Assembly: GCF_019426345.1 (NCBI RefSeq)
Contig: NZ_JAHLLW010000015.1
Coordinates: forward strand, 36,079 to 92,747
Direction: 5' to 3'
Origin: Marinomonas lutimaris
GTDB lineage: Bacteria > Pseudomonadota > Gammaproteobacteria > Pseudomonadales > Marinomonadaceae
Length of the DNA: 56,669 nt
Shown: positions 8,387-16,651 of the stretch, one piece after another
Position numbering within the stretch: the first letter of the stretch is position 1
Layout: each line of letters opens with the position of its first letter
Translations under genes and position numbers: made by a program
Notes under the pieces: model-generated
The model's database searches: none
The model's input: the letters and a program-made list of their open reading frames with translations, nothing else
Told to the model about the DNA's origin: nothing

Positions 8387-8992
8387 ATGTATCTTGAATC
8401 CGAAGAGCAGCTTAGAGAACTCTATGGTTATGCAAAAGGGCGCGCCAAAGATAAGCAGTTGCCTTCCTTAGAGCGCCACTCCAGTAACTTTCTCGCGCAT
8501 TCTCCGTTCGTGACAATTTCTACCTACGCTAAATCCGGTTCTGTTGATTGTTCTCCTCGTGGAGGAAATCCGGGATTCGTGAAAATAATCAATGACAACT
8601 GCATTATTTTGCCCGATGGGAAAGGAAACAATCGGCTTGATAGCCTTGTTAATATCATTGAAACGGGGCAAATCGGGTGTTTGTTTTTGATTCCTGGTGT
8701 TGATGAAACGCTTCGAATTAACGGGCTTGCTCGTATTTCAACCTCTCCCGAATATTTAAACCTGTTTTCTGATGACAGAAACCCACCCAAAACCTGTATT
8801 GAGATCACCATCAAAGAAGTATTTTTACATTGCGCTAAAGCGTTAATGCGCTCTGAACTTTGGTCTTTAAAGGCGTAAATAGATAGGGCGGATTTTCCTA
8901 CGATGGGAGCGATGATTAATGATCAGCTATCAATAAAGGATGATCCTGAAGCACAAGAAGATATGATTGCTCGATACAAACGAGATTTATGA
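8387..8992 (+). pseudogene. PPOX-class flavoprotein with in-frame TAA
   Basis: The protein matches the pyridoxamine-5'-phosphate-oxidase-like FMN-binding family (motifs FVTISTYAKSGSVDCSPRGG, LPDGKGNNRLDSL, IPGVDETLRINGLARIS). Family members are about 200 residues. Here a TAA at 8876-8878 stops translation after residue 163, right after ALMRSELW. The same frame then continues without another stop to TGA at 8990-8992 and reads as the family's normal tail (RADFPTMGAMINDQ, EDMIARYKRDL). It is therefore a full-length gene of 201 codons with one nonsense codon. A strong AAGGAGG precedes the ATG. The truncated product may keep the barrel but lacks the conserved C-terminus. Confidence 0.8.
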
Positions 8993-9053
8993 TTTTTATT
9001 TTTAGTCCTGTGTATTATTCTGTGCGGCACTTTGGTTTTTTACAGGAGTTCTA

Positions 9054-9542
9054 GTGGCAAAAGTACTGGTTAGTTCGTGTTTGGTTGGCAATAAAGTGAG
9101 ATACAACGCCAGCTGTTTATCCATCCCTGAGTCTGATTTTTCTTGGCTTAGGTCGAATGCAGAACTGGTGGTTTTTTGCCCTGAAGTGTCTGCTGGTCTA
9201 CCGACTCCAAGAGCACCCGCTGAAATAATCAAAGGAAGAGGTATTGATGTACTCGACGGCTCTGCAAAGGTTGTTGGGAACGATGGTGTTGATGTAACGG
9301 CTCAATTTGTGAGTGGTGCAAAGAAGGCTTTGGATCTCTGCCAAAAGCAACACATAGACTATGCCGTGCTTGCAGAAGGAAGCCCTTCATGTGGCAGTTC
9401 AAAAATATACGACGGTTCATTTAAGGGAAATAAAATCGATGGCGCAGGTGTAACCGCTACCTTGTTAGAGCGTAATGGCATCAAAGTATATAGCCAGCAT
9501 ACGATAGCGGAACTGCGAAGCCTACTAGAGATAGATAGATGA
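9054..9542 (+). CDS. DUF523 family protein
   Basis: This 162-residue protein starts at GTG 9054, with AGGAG at 9044-9048 ahead of it. The sequence has the family landmarks VSSCLVG near the N-terminus, CPEVSAGLPTPR (about residues 44-55) and LAEGSPSCGSSKIYDGSF (about 107-124). The cysteines in these motifs suggest a metal or thiol site. The biochemical function of DUF523 is not established, although members often occur fused to or beside DUF1722 proteins. The stop overlaps the next gene's start by 4 bases. Confidence 0.85.
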   Translation: MAKVLVSSCLVGNKVRYNASCLSIPESDFSWLRSNAELVVFCPEVSAGLPTPRAPAEIIKGRGIDVLDGSAKVVGNDGVDVTAQFVSGAKKALDLCQKQHIDYAVLAEGSPSCGSSKIYDGSFKGNKIDGAGVTATLLERNGIKVYSQHTIAELRSLLEIDR

Positions 9543-10084
9543 AGTTTAGCGATCAAGTCATTGAATGGATTGAATCTGATAGTGACCGAATGGAAGCGCT
9601 TGAGCTTGCTTCAACACTTGGTCTGAATGATTGGTGCTTGGCTGCTGGATTTGTTAGAAACTTGATCTGGGATAAGCTTCATGACAAAGAGGTTTTAACG
9701 CCATTAAACGACATCGATCTCATTTACTTTGATTCTGCTGTCATTGATGAAAATGCCGATCTTGATTATGAAGCAAGGCTTAAGGCGGTAAGTCGTTTTC
9801 CTTGGTCAGTTAAAAATCAGGCAAGGATGCATGTTCGTAACAATGATCAGCCTTATGTGTCGACTGCGGATTCCATGAGCTATTGGGTGGAAGTGGAGAC
9901 AGCCGTCGGTGCTATTTTTGTTAAGGGAAAAGGGGTGAGGTTGGTTGCTCCTTTTGGTTTAGAAGCAAATTTTAATCATACGATTACGCTAAACAGTAAA
10001 CGCCCGAAACCTAAAGATTTTAAGGAGAGGGTATTAGAAAAAGAGTGGTGTGATTTGTGGCCGAACCTCAAAGTGATTTCCTAG
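9539..10084 (+). CDS. Nucleotidyltransferase-like protein (DUF925)
   Basis: This 181-residue protein has GFVRNLIWDKL followed by NDIDLIYFD, matching the G-S-like helix and the DxD metal motif of the DUF925 branch of the nucleotidyltransferase superfamily. A WVEVETAVGAIFV segment follows and supplies a further acidic residue. The substrate is unknown. It overlaps the DUF523 gene by 4 bases and is probably cotranscribed with it. Confidence 0.8.
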   Translation: MKFSDQVIEWIESDSDRMEALELASTLGLNDWCLAAGFVRNLIWDKLHDKEVLTPLNDIDLIYFDSAVIDENADLDYEARLKAVSRFPWSVKNQARMHVRNNDQPYVSTADSMSYWVEVETAVGAIFVKGKGVRLVAPFGLEANFNHTITLNSKRPKPKDFKERVLEKEWCDLWPNLKVIS

Positions 10085-10165
10085 CCGCTAAGAAATATTA
10101 TCTTCTCTATCTTTGCTGAGCTAAAATAGCGGCCTAATTCATACTTCAATACAAGAGATTTATAA

Positions 10166-10318
10166 ATGACCGCATTTGATACCAAAGTGGAAGAGTTGAT
10201 CGCTAAGCATCCCCATTTAACCAAGGATGAAGCCATCAAGATCGTCACTGAGAAAAATAACCGCAAGAAACAGAAGAGAAACGAAAGATCAAATAAAGGC
10301 AGTGAGAACAAGGGCTAG
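10166..10318 (+). CDS. Small basic conserved-type protein
   Basis: A 50-residue ORF with an amphipathic N-terminal half (DTKVEELIAKHPHLTKDEAI) and a Lys/Arg/Asn-rich tail. An in-frame ATG follows an AAGAGA-type ribosome site. The composition (charged helix plus basic tail) resembles small nucleic-acid-associated proteins. The function is unknown. Confidence 0.55.
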   Translation: MTAFDTKVEELIAKHPHLTKDEAIKIVTEKNNRKKQKRNERSNKGSENKG

Positions 10319-10342
10319 AAATACGCTCGGGTTTGATGGGTA

Positions 10343-10381
10343 GGATCAGATGAAGAATAGGGTGGTTTTTCATCTAAATCC
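10343..10381. repeat. Nested palindrome family, copy 3 (degenerate)
   Basis: GGATCAGATGAAGAATAGGG and TGGTTTTTCATCTAAATCC repeat the layout of 5031-5086 with several changes and a shortened right arm. Confidence 0.55.
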
Positions 10382-10429
10382 AAAGCGGCCAGTAAGGTTT
10401 ATGTTAATAACGCTAACTAAGGGAAGCTA

Positions 10430-10834
10430 ATGAACAAGGCTGTCCAAATCCGCTTCGATGAATATCCAGAAAATGCTCGTATTCGCCTTGAAGAATTGCG
10501 AAGCCTTGTTTTTCGAATTGCTGCTGAGTTGGAGCTGGGTGACGTTCAAGAGTCTCTTAAATGGGGCGAGCCAAGTTATAGCGTCAAAGTTGGCAGCCCG
10601 CTGAGAATGGACTGGAAGCCGAGCTCACCAGATCATTATTATTTGTTCTTTCATTGCCAGACTAAGTTAGTCGATACCTTTAGAGAGTTGTATGGCGACG
10701 TGCTCGAGTTTCAAGGCAATAGAGCCATAGTGTTATCGTTATTTTCGCCTCTACCAGAAGCTACTATTAAGCACTGTTTAGAGCTGGCTTTAACCTATCA
10801 CCAACGTAAACATTTGCCACTTCTCGGGGCGTGA
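10430..10834 (+). CDS. DUF1801 domain protein
   Basis: This 134-residue protein shows the DUF1801 (YdhG-like) pattern: LEELRSLVFRIAAELEL, ESLKWGEPSYSVK and YYLFFHCQTKLVDTFRELYG. The domain forms a small alpha/beta fold seen in proteins described as iron-chaperone-like or uncharacterised. It is complete, cytosolic and monocistronic. Confidence 0.8.
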   Translation: MNKAVQIRFDEYPENARIRLEELRSLVFRIAAELELGDVQESLKWGEPSYSVKVGSPLRMDWKPSSPDHYYLFFHCQTKLVDTFRELYGDVLEFQGNRAIVLSLFSPLPEATIKHCLELALTYHQRKHLPLLGA

Positions 10835-10996
10835 AAGCTTCACATAACAAGTGCCTCCTTATCTTGCTTACAGCTATTTTTTCCACACATTAGACGCTAT
10901 GTTTAATGTGTTTTTTCAAAAACTATAGCCATTTTCATCAGCCTCAAAAGTTTTTATGCGTATACTAGCGGCTCATTTACCCGTTTAGGATCATAT

Positions 10997-11731
10997 ATGT
11001 CGCTTCTGTTTGAAGAGCTGGACAGCCAAGAATCACCATTGGGTGAGATTTCCCTTCGTAAACGCCGCATTCCAGCCTTGGGTTATCGTGATATTTATGA
11101 AGTAAAACTCGGCGATGAGTTTTTGATGTCGAGTATGTTTGTCGCAGCGGAAGAGGCTCTGTCTACACTGGGCTTGGCGAAGGTGCAAGGCGAGCAGCTT
11201 AACGTCGTCGTGGGCGGCTTGGGTCTGGGTTATACTGCGGTTGCAGCGTTGGCCGACGAGCGTATTACCGAGCTATTGGTTGTGGATGCGTTAGAGACGG
11301 TGATTCATTGGCATCAACAAGAAATGGTGCCATTGGGGAAAGTGTTAAACGCTGACCCTCGTAATCGTTATGTATTAGGCAGTTTTTTTGATTTGGCAAC
11401 AGCGCCTGAAACCGGTTTTGATCCGCAGCATGCGGGTAAGAAGTTTGATGCGATTTTGTTAGACATTGACCATTCGCCAACCGAATATCTGAATCCTTCC
11501 AATGCTGGGTTTTATAGCACGGCGAACTTGTCTTTAATGGCGCAGCAGTTGGTTGATGGAGGCGTCTTTGCGATGTGGTCACAGAATCCACCGGAAGACG
11601 ATTTTATAGCTTTGTTGGGCACTGTATTTGAAACAGTGGAATCCCACTTAGTGAAGTTTGAAAACCCTTTTCAGGGTGGCTTCGCTACCAACTCTGTTTA
11701 CGTGTGCGAACGTCCGATTCGAAAAGCCTAA
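10997..11731 (+). CDS. Spermidine-synthase-like methyltransferase-fold protein
   Basis: This 244-residue protein has the class I Rossmann signature VVVGGLGLGYTA (about residues 70-81), an acidic strand end LLVVDALETV and FDAILLDIDHSP (about 153-164) where polyamine synthases hold their catalytic Asp. The N-terminal beta region carries the substrate-side motif YEVKLGDEFLMSS. It resembles SpeE-like proteins of Pseudomonas and Marinomonas without certain aminopropyltransferase activity. It is preceded by AGGA and transcribed alone. Confidence 0.75.
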   Translation: MSLLFEELDSQESPLGEISLRKRRIPALGYRDIYEVKLGDEFLMSSMFVAAEEALSTLGLAKVQGEQLNVVVGGLGLGYTAVAALADERITELLVVDALETVIHWHQQEMVPLGKVLNADPRNRYVLGSFFDLATAPETGFDPQHAGKKFDAILLDIDHSPTEYLNPSNAGFYSTANLSLMAQQLVDGGVFAMWSQNPPEDDFIALLGTVFETVESHLVKFENPFQGGFATNSVYVCERPIRKA

Positions 11732-11755
11732 TGGTTTTCAGTTGACTCTAAGGTC

Positions 11756-11944
11756 TTAGCAGACAAAAAAGCTGATGGATTTGTACAAAAGTGGGCCCAT
11801 GTCAGTTTTGCAATTTTGGTAGTTAGATTGGCATGCGGCGGGATTTCTGGTCGTTTGCACGCATTGAACAAACTGATCACGACAGGCATCAGCATAGACA
11901 CTTATCGAACACAGTAGAACACTGAAACCGAGTAAATATCTCAC
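11756..11944 (-). CDS. Small secreted cysteine-rich protein
   Basis: The GTG at 11944 overlaps the stop of the upstream gene (GTGA) and gives a 62-residue protein. It opens with a signal peptide (RYLLGFSVLLCSISVYA, cleavage before DACRDQ). An upstream ATG at 11965 would put extra charged residues before the signal. The mature part has a C-x6-C-x9-C-x6-C spacing plus a C-terminal Cys, suggesting two disulfides in the periplasm. No family is recognised. The coupling implies joint work with the 386-residue protein. Confidence 0.55.
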   Translation of the reverse strand: MRYLLGFSVLLCSISVYADACRDQFVQCVQTTRNPAACQSNYQNCKTDMGPLLYKSISFFVC

Positions 11945-13101
11945 TGGTAAATCTCCGAAGCACAAGCACTGTAATAAGCGCTCTGTGCCGCTTCGAGATC
12001 ATCTATCAAATTACAACTAGCGGCTTTAGCATAACGTTTCATGGCATTAGCGCAGGCTTGGCTATTGGTTTTAATTGGCGCATTAATTTTAGTACTGCTT
12101 GGCGAAGGGCAAGAGTCGCGATAAACAAAGTCGATGGAAAAGCTTTGCGTTTGCCCACTGCCGTTTGTTTGTCCACTAGATAGGCTGTTTTGACTAGCTG
12201 ATGCTTGCTTCATTTGGGAATTGAGGCCATTCACCGTTGCTTGTAAATTATTCATTGAGGAGTCGTTAGAGTAGCTATCTTGAATAATGCTACTGATGAT
12301 TTCCGTTTGCGAATTAATATCTAGCTCGCCTAAACCACCTGCTAGTGCCCCAACGCCCATCGCCATAGCTTTACCCCAATCAAACCCTGAGTCTTCTTCT
12401 TGCTGGGCAATAGCCGCTTCTATTTGGCGGTTTTGTTTTGTCAGTTTTTGTGCAGTCTCTTGGCTGGCTTTTTCTACCTCATTAAGAAGGCTCTTATAGC
12501 GTTTGATCACCACTACTTGTTGTTGCATAGCTTGAGGATCATCTGAGGCAAAATTTTTCGCGTTATTCCAGCTCTGGCAAATAGTTTTTGATTGATTGGT
12601 AAGAATTTGGTTGGCCTCATTGGCGGCACTGATGACATTTTTCTGAGTCAATCCCAATGAGCGAGCGTTAAAATCGTAGCAAGCATTAGATGAGCTTAAT
12701 GAGCAAGAGCAATCGCTTCTAAGCTGATTGTTAAGGGAAACTAGCTCTTGCTTCGCGGTCATCAGCTGATGTTGCGACCTTCCTTGATAAATGTTTTCCA
12801 GAGAAAGCTCCCCTTGCTTTGTTGGGGTTTTATCCATCATAGCCCCTATGGAAATGCTTAACTCTGGTTTTGTTTCTGCTTTTGCTGCTTCTGTTTTAAT
12901 AGCCTCTTCAAAAGCCGCGGTGGACGATGCTTGAGAACCATTAGCTTGAAAACCATTAGCTTGAGAGCCCCTAGAGCTACTTTCCTGATCTTCGTTCATT
13001 AGTGATTCAAGTGATAGGGCATTCGCCTTCACACCAAACAAAAATACGACGCTAACAAACGTTATCGATACAAAATAAATTAAGCGCTGGTTTATCTTCA
13101 T
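11941..13101 (-). CDS. Secreted Gln/Ser-rich protein with paired cysteines
   Basis: This 386-residue protein has a signal peptide (hydrophobic stretch of about residues 9-27 ending in KANA). Next come a low-complexity stretch repeating SQANG-like units (about 42-58), a long helical Gln/Lys-rich region (about 180-235) with coiled-coil character, a short glycine-rich segment AMGVGALAGGLG, and a C-terminal Cys-rich part (CPSPSS, QACANAMK, ASCNLID, SACASE). It is probably periplasmic or on the cell surface. The family is not recognised. It forms a two-gene operon with the small Cys protein. Confidence 0.6.
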   Translation of the reverse strand: MKINQRLIYFVSITFVSVVFLFGVKANALSLESLMNEDQESSSRGSQANGFQANGSQASSTAAFEEAIKTEAAKAETKPELSISIGAMMDKTPTKQGELSLENIYQGRSQHQLMTAKQELVSLNNQLRSDCSCSLSSSNACYDFNARSLGLTQKNVISAANEANQILTNQSKTICQSWNNAKNFASDDPQAMQQQVVVIKRYKSLLNEVEKASQETAQKLTKQNRQIEAAIAQQEEDSGFDWGKAMAMGVGALAGGLGELDINSQTEIISSIIQDSYSNDSSMNNLQATVNGLNSQMKQASASQNSLSSGQTNGSGQTQSFSIDFVYRDSCPSPSSTKINAPIKTNSQACANAMKRYAKAASCNLIDDLEAAQSAYYSACASEIYQ

Positions 13102-13172
13102 TAGATTCTCTTCGCACAGCCCAATATGCTAGTTAAATACTATGGTATATAGCAAAAAATTGTATTATGGTC

Positions 13173-13200
13173 TTAACTATTTCTAAAGCTAAACTATAGT
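13173..13200 (+). promoter_or_regulatory. Possible sigma-70 promoter
   Basis: TTAACT (13173-13178) and TATAGT (13195-13200) are separated by 16 bases and lie 16 bases before the ankyrin lipoprotein ATG. The short leader makes the assignment tentative. Confidence 0.3.
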
Positions 13201-13215
13201 ACAAGTAGAGACTTT

Positions 13216-14121
13216 ATGAACATATCCTTTTCTAAAATCACAAAGCCCTGTGCATTAATACTTCTTCTGATCCTTACAGGATGTTCTTCACAACCCGCAT
13301 TAATTTCTGCCACTAGGAATAATGATGTGGCAGAAGTAGAAAGCCTACTGAGTTATGGTTATAACCCAAATGTCCGTAACTATACTGAGAGCTATGACCA
13401 TGGGCGCACTCCCGTTTACTACGCCGCAGAAGGCGGTTACAACTCTCTGGTAAAAAAACTGATTGCGGCTGGAGCAGATGTAAACCAAGCTTCAGATGAA
13501 CAATGGACTCCTCTCTTAGTTGCCGTGCGATACAGTGGCAACCTTGAAACCATACGTATTTTGGTCGAAGCTGATGCAGATATCCATTTCACCAATAACT
13601 ATGGCACAAACGCTTTAATGCTCGCTACTTATATGGGCAAGGCTGATATAGTGCAATATCTGCTCGGCCTGGGAATGGACCCTGAAATTAAAAACAATGA
13701 TGGAAAAGATACTTACGGCTACGCCAAAGATAATAAAGACGTTTCCTCAGATATGATCCACCAATACAGAGAAGCCTATTTACTAAAGCAAAAAATGGCT
13801 GGAATTGAAAATCGCATAAAAGAAATTGAAGCTCGTGACGAAGGGCTCCCTGAGTCGCTAAAACACGACAAATACCTTATCGCTTATACCGATGCCTTAA
13901 AACAAGAAGAGTATTTAGATGCGGTTATATACGCCAATTTACTTGATAAGCTTAATACTCCAATGGAAGATGCGTTTTATTATTTCTGGGGAGAAGCTTT
14001 GCTAAAATTGGAAGATCCAGAGCAAGCTAAAAGTAAACTTAATGAATACCTAAAGCGTACAGGTTCTGGCGGAAAATACTATACACAAGCCTTAAGGCTG
14101 ATCATTCAAGCGGAAGCTTAG
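13216..14121 (+). CDS. Ankyrin-repeat lipoprotein
   Basis: This 301-residue protein has a lipoprotein signal ending in LTGC (Cys 23). Four to five ankyrin repeats follow at about residues 28-180, recognisable from GRTPVYYAAEGGYNSLVKKLIAAGADVNQ, the TPLLVAVRYSGN unit and NALMLATYMGKADIVQYLL. The C-terminal third is helical and ends with a TPR-like segment (FYYFWGEALLKLEDPEQAKSKLNEYL). It is likely an envelope-anchored protein-protein interaction module. No partner is evident nearby. It is read divergently from the secreted-protein pair and ends at a strong terminator. Confidence 0.8.
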   Translation: MNISFSKITKPCALILLLILTGCSSQPALISATRNNDVAEVESLLSYGYNPNVRNYTESYDHGRTPVYYAAEGGYNSLVKKLIAAGADVNQASDEQWTPLLVAVRYSGNLETIRILVEADADIHFTNNYGTNALMLATYMGKADIVQYLLGLGMDPEIKNNDGKDTYGYAKDNKDVSSDMIHQYREAYLLKQKMAGIENRIKEIEARDEGLPESLKHDKYLIAYTDALKQEEYLDAVIYANLLDKLNTPMEDAFYYFWGEALLKLEDPEQAKSKLNEYLKRTGSGGKYYTQALRLIIQAEA

Positions 14122-14154
14122 CTCGCGACTAGCAGATATAATACCTACAGGAAA

Positions 14155-14192
14155 AACAAAAAAGACCGATGCTTCACTCATCGGTCTTTTTT
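14155..14192. terminator. Bidirectional rho-independent terminator
   Basis: AAAGACCGATG (14161-14171) pairs perfectly with CATCGGTCTTT (14179-14189) over a 7-base loop, with A-rich and T-rich flanks on either side. It separates the convergent ankyrin lipoprotein and MYG1 genes. Confidence 0.9.
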
Positions 14193-14204
14193 CATTTCGA
14201 ATTT

Positions 14205-15080
14205 CTAATAATCCAAGGCCATTTCTGCCATTTTCATGGTGTTTTCAAATGACGCGCAGCCTGCGATAAACAAGCCGTTATGGCAGAACATAGCATCGTC
14301 TAAACCGGTGACGTCTTGTAGTTCTTTGTCGGACAATCCGGCCCATGGCGCAGGAAGTTTTTTGCGATCTTCAAAGGAGCCAAGCTCGACTGGCACGGTT
14401 TGTATGCGCCATTGCCCTGTTTGCGAAGGGTAAACCATAAACAAGGCGTCTTGCGACAACCTAAGAACCGTAGTTTTCCATGGCGTGTATTGTTCTAACA
14501 CGATGACTCTTGGGTCTTCGGCTTTTTCGATGGCATTGGCGACGATGGCTTTTGCATTTACGCCACCGCTTGCCGCGGCGATGAATCGAGTTAAGATGCG
14601 TGAAGCAAAGGCTACCGCTTCATCGAAACAAGCGTCAAAGTCGCTTTCTTCTTGCCATGTTGGGTTAAACATGGAGATGGTTTGGCTCAGGCTAATGCCT
14701 GTTTGTACGCCTTCTACGTGTCCGCAGTCTATGGCGTCGATGGTGGATACTAAATTTTTATCCAATGAGTTAGCGACTTCTTGGTTACCTGCACATATTT
14801 CTAGACCGTATTTTTGCCAAATTAAGCCAAAAGATGAGAATGGGATGCCGTTTTCTCGTGCGCCGGCGCCACCTTTTTGGTGGTGATCAAAACGGCCTTG
14901 TTCTGCGTCGTAAATACCGCCTACGTCTAGCACTATATCGGCTTTCGCCATGACGTTTAAGTCACGTGTGCGTATTATTTTTGCAGACGGAAAAAGGTGT
15001 TTAAGTGCCGCTACGGCAAATACGTCGTCTGCGTGAAAGTTGCCATTGTGCGTCGCGATTACTTGAACTTGTTCGGTCAT
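14205..15080 (-). CDS. MYG1-family DHH-fold exonuclease
   Basis: This 291-residue protein has MYG1/UPF0160 landmarks: THNGNFHADDVFAVAAL (residues 10-26), ADIVLDVGGIYD, FDHHQKGG (DHH-type metal motif, about 64-71) and a C-terminal CHNGLFIAGC. MYG1 proteins are manganese-dependent 3'-5' RNA exonucleases in eukaryotes. The bacterial role is less studied. The length is typical, with no signal peptide. It converges on the ankyrin gene. Confidence 0.85.
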   Translation of the reverse strand: MTEQVQVIATHNGNFHADDVFAVAALKHLFPSAKIIRTRDLNVMAKADIVLDVGGIYDAEQGRFDHHQKGGAGARENGIPFSSFGLIWQKYGLEICAGNQEVANSLDKNLVSTIDAIDCGHVEGVQTGISLSQTISMFNPTWQEESDFDACFDEAVAFASRILTRFIAAASGGVNAKAIVANAIEKAEDPRVIVLEQYTPWKTTVLRLSQDALFMVYPSQTGQWRIQTVPVELGSFEDRKKLPAPWAGLSDKELQDVTGLDDAMFCHNGLFIAGCASFENTMKMAEMALDY

Positions 15081-15347
15081 TCTACAGTCTCTTTTATTGA
15101 TATCATTTCACTTAACAGCACACACGTCACTTCACAGTACATACGTACTAAAGGTCGGCATTTTACGGGGTTTTAATGGTGGGTGACACCTTTCGTTTCA
15201 ACTGTATCTAAGACAAGCTTGTGTAAAAGCCAATAAGAATAGTGTGGAATCACTGAATTTGTCGGGAAAGGGTAAAGATAGTCTAGGCGTTGTTTTGCTC
15301 GCTCTGCGCTTATTGTTAAGCTGAAAAAATAGGAATATGATTCCTAA

Positions 15348-15458
15348 AACCTTAGGGGAGTAGTCTCTCAGCTTTGTCTGAGATAACCGTCAACAGTCTC
15401 CGAACAGTCGTTCGTGGCGGTTATATCCAGTTTGTTTGGATTGACAAGACTTAAGGCA
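15348..15458 (+). ncRNA. yybP-ykoY (manganese) riboswitch
   Basis: The conserved loop GGGGAGTAG is at 15355-15363 and the partner segment GACAAGACTTAAGG at 15443-15456. CCTTA (15350-15354) pairs with TAAGG (15452-15456) to close P1. TCTCAG/CTGAGA (15366-15371/15378-15383), TAACCG/CGGTTA (15384-15389/15418-15423) and ATCCA/TGGAT (15425-15429/15437-15441) form the internal helices, with CGTCAACA between them. This layout matches the yybP-ykoY aptamer, which senses Mn2+ and usually turns on export genes. The next gene is a cation/proton-type exchanger. Confidence 0.82.
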
Positions 15459-15467
15459 AGCGTTGTT

Positions 15468-15513
15468 CTCGGGGTGGAGGGCAATTCTTGTCTTCTGTCA
15501 TTTCCACCCCGAG
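15468..15513 (+). promoter_or_regulatory. Hairpin downstream of riboswitch
   Basis: CTCGGGGTGGA (15468-15478) and TCCACCCCGAG (15503-15513) form an 11-bp perfect stem with a 24-base loop, 12 bases after the aptamer. No T-tract follows, so it is not a simple terminator. It may be part of the expression platform. Confidence 0.5.
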
Positions 15514-15635
15514 GGTAAGACTGTGTTTCCTATCATTGCTTTTCTAACTTTCGTGTTTTGTTTGTCGAGATCATTACGATTTCTGTCCACTGCTTTTTAT
15601 ACATCGCGTTTTTTCTTTATTCGTGAGGTGATGCT

Positions 15636-16607
15636 ATGACGCTCGCTATTTTAGCCTTGTTAGGCGGTTTTGTTTTGTTGGTGTGGAGCGCGGATCGTTT
15701 TGTGGAAGGGGCGGCGGTTACGGCGAAATACGCAGGTATGCCGCCTTTATTGATCGGTATGGTGATTGTGGGGTTTGGAACCTCGGCACCTGAAATGGTG
15801 GTCTCTGCCATGGCGGCGTTGGACGGTAATCCTGATTTGGCATTGGGGAATGCGTTGGGTTCCAATATTGTGAATACAGGGCTGATTCTGGGTGTGACGG
15901 CTTTGATTGCGCCGATCATGGTGCAATCCAATATCGTCCGAAAAGAGCTGCCCTTGTTGTTGCTAATAGGTTTGTTATTTGGCTATTTTATTTGGGATGG
16001 ATCGTTAACTCGTGTTGAAGCTGTGCTCTTGCTGGTCGGCTTTTTTGCCTTGATTGGTTGGAGTATCTTTTCTGCTATGAGAGGCAAAGGTGATGCGCTG
16101 GAAGGCGATATGGAGGAAGACCTAGTCGCACATTCTATGTCGATGAAAAAAGCCATTTTTTGGTTGGTTTTTGGACTGGTTCTTTTGATAATCAGTTCTC
16201 GTGTACTTGTATGGGGAGCTGTTAATATCGCTCACGCATTTGGTGTTAGTGATTTGATTATTGGCCTCACGATTGTCGCATTGGGAACCTCTTTACCAGA
16301 ATTGGCAGCTTCTATTATTGCCGTTAGAAAAGGTGAGCATGATATTGCCATTGGCAATGTGGTTGGTTCTAACATGTTTAACATATTGGCCGTGATAGGG
16401 ATTGCGGGAGTAATATCGCCAATGCAAAATTTGTCGGCCGATGTGCTGTCCCGTGATTGGTCGGTGATGATGGCAATGACGGTTGTTTTGTTGATGATGG
16501 CATATGGCTTTCGTCGAGCGGGTCGTATCAATCGCTATGAAGGTTTAGGCTTGTTGCTTGCTTTTGCTGCTTATAATGTCTGGTTGGTTTCATCAGTCAT
16601 TGCATAA
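15636..16607 (+). CDS. CaCA-family cation exchanger (YrbG type)
   Basis: This 323-residue inner-membrane protein has about ten transmembrane helices in two inverted halves. Each half carries the alpha-repeat of Na+/Ca2+ exchangers: GFGTSAPEMVVSAMAA...GNALGSNIVN in the first and ALGTSLPELAASIIAV...GNVVGSNMFN in the second. The ion-binding Glu of each repeat is present. GAGGTG lies ahead of the ATG. The upstream Mn2+ riboswitch suggests that this member exports or exchanges manganese, an inference from regulation. The MscS gene follows after 44 bases. Confidence 0.9.
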   Translation: MTLAILALLGGFVLLVWSADRFVEGAAVTAKYAGMPPLLIGMVIVGFGTSAPEMVVSAMAALDGNPDLALGNALGSNIVNTGLILGVTALIAPIMVQSNIVRKELPLLLLIGLLFGYFIWDGSLTRVEAVLLLVGFFALIGWSIFSAMRGKGDALEGDMEEDLVAHSMSMKKAIFWLVFGLVLLIISSRVLVWGAVNIAHAFGVSDLIIGLTIVALGTSLPELAASIIAVRKGEHDIAIGNVVGSNMFNILAVIGIAGVISPMQNLSADVLSRDWSVMMAMTVVLLMMAYGFRRAGRINRYEGLGLLLAFAAYNVWLVSSVIA

Positions 16608-16651
16608 TATGAAATTTTATTGATTAAGATAGAAACTAAGAAGAGAAGTAT

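Larger units (their letters stand above)
15081..15635. other. Long leader/intergenic region
   Basis: Holds the promoter region of MYG1 (minus) and the leader of the antiporter gene (plus). The leader contains the riboswitch at 15348-15458 and a GC-rich hairpin at 15468-15513. I see no ORF. Confidence 0.7.

Noticed and set aside
8876..8878. Recoding of the in-frame TAA to an unusual amino acid
   Set aside because: Known selenocysteine and pyrrolysine recoding use TGA and TAG, not TAA, and no recoding signal is visible. A nonsense mutation is simpler.
10081..10311. 76-codon ORF on the minus strand
   Set aside because: It is antisense to a better small ORF at 10166-10318 with its own ATG and ribosome site. 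The minus-strand product has no coherent domain.
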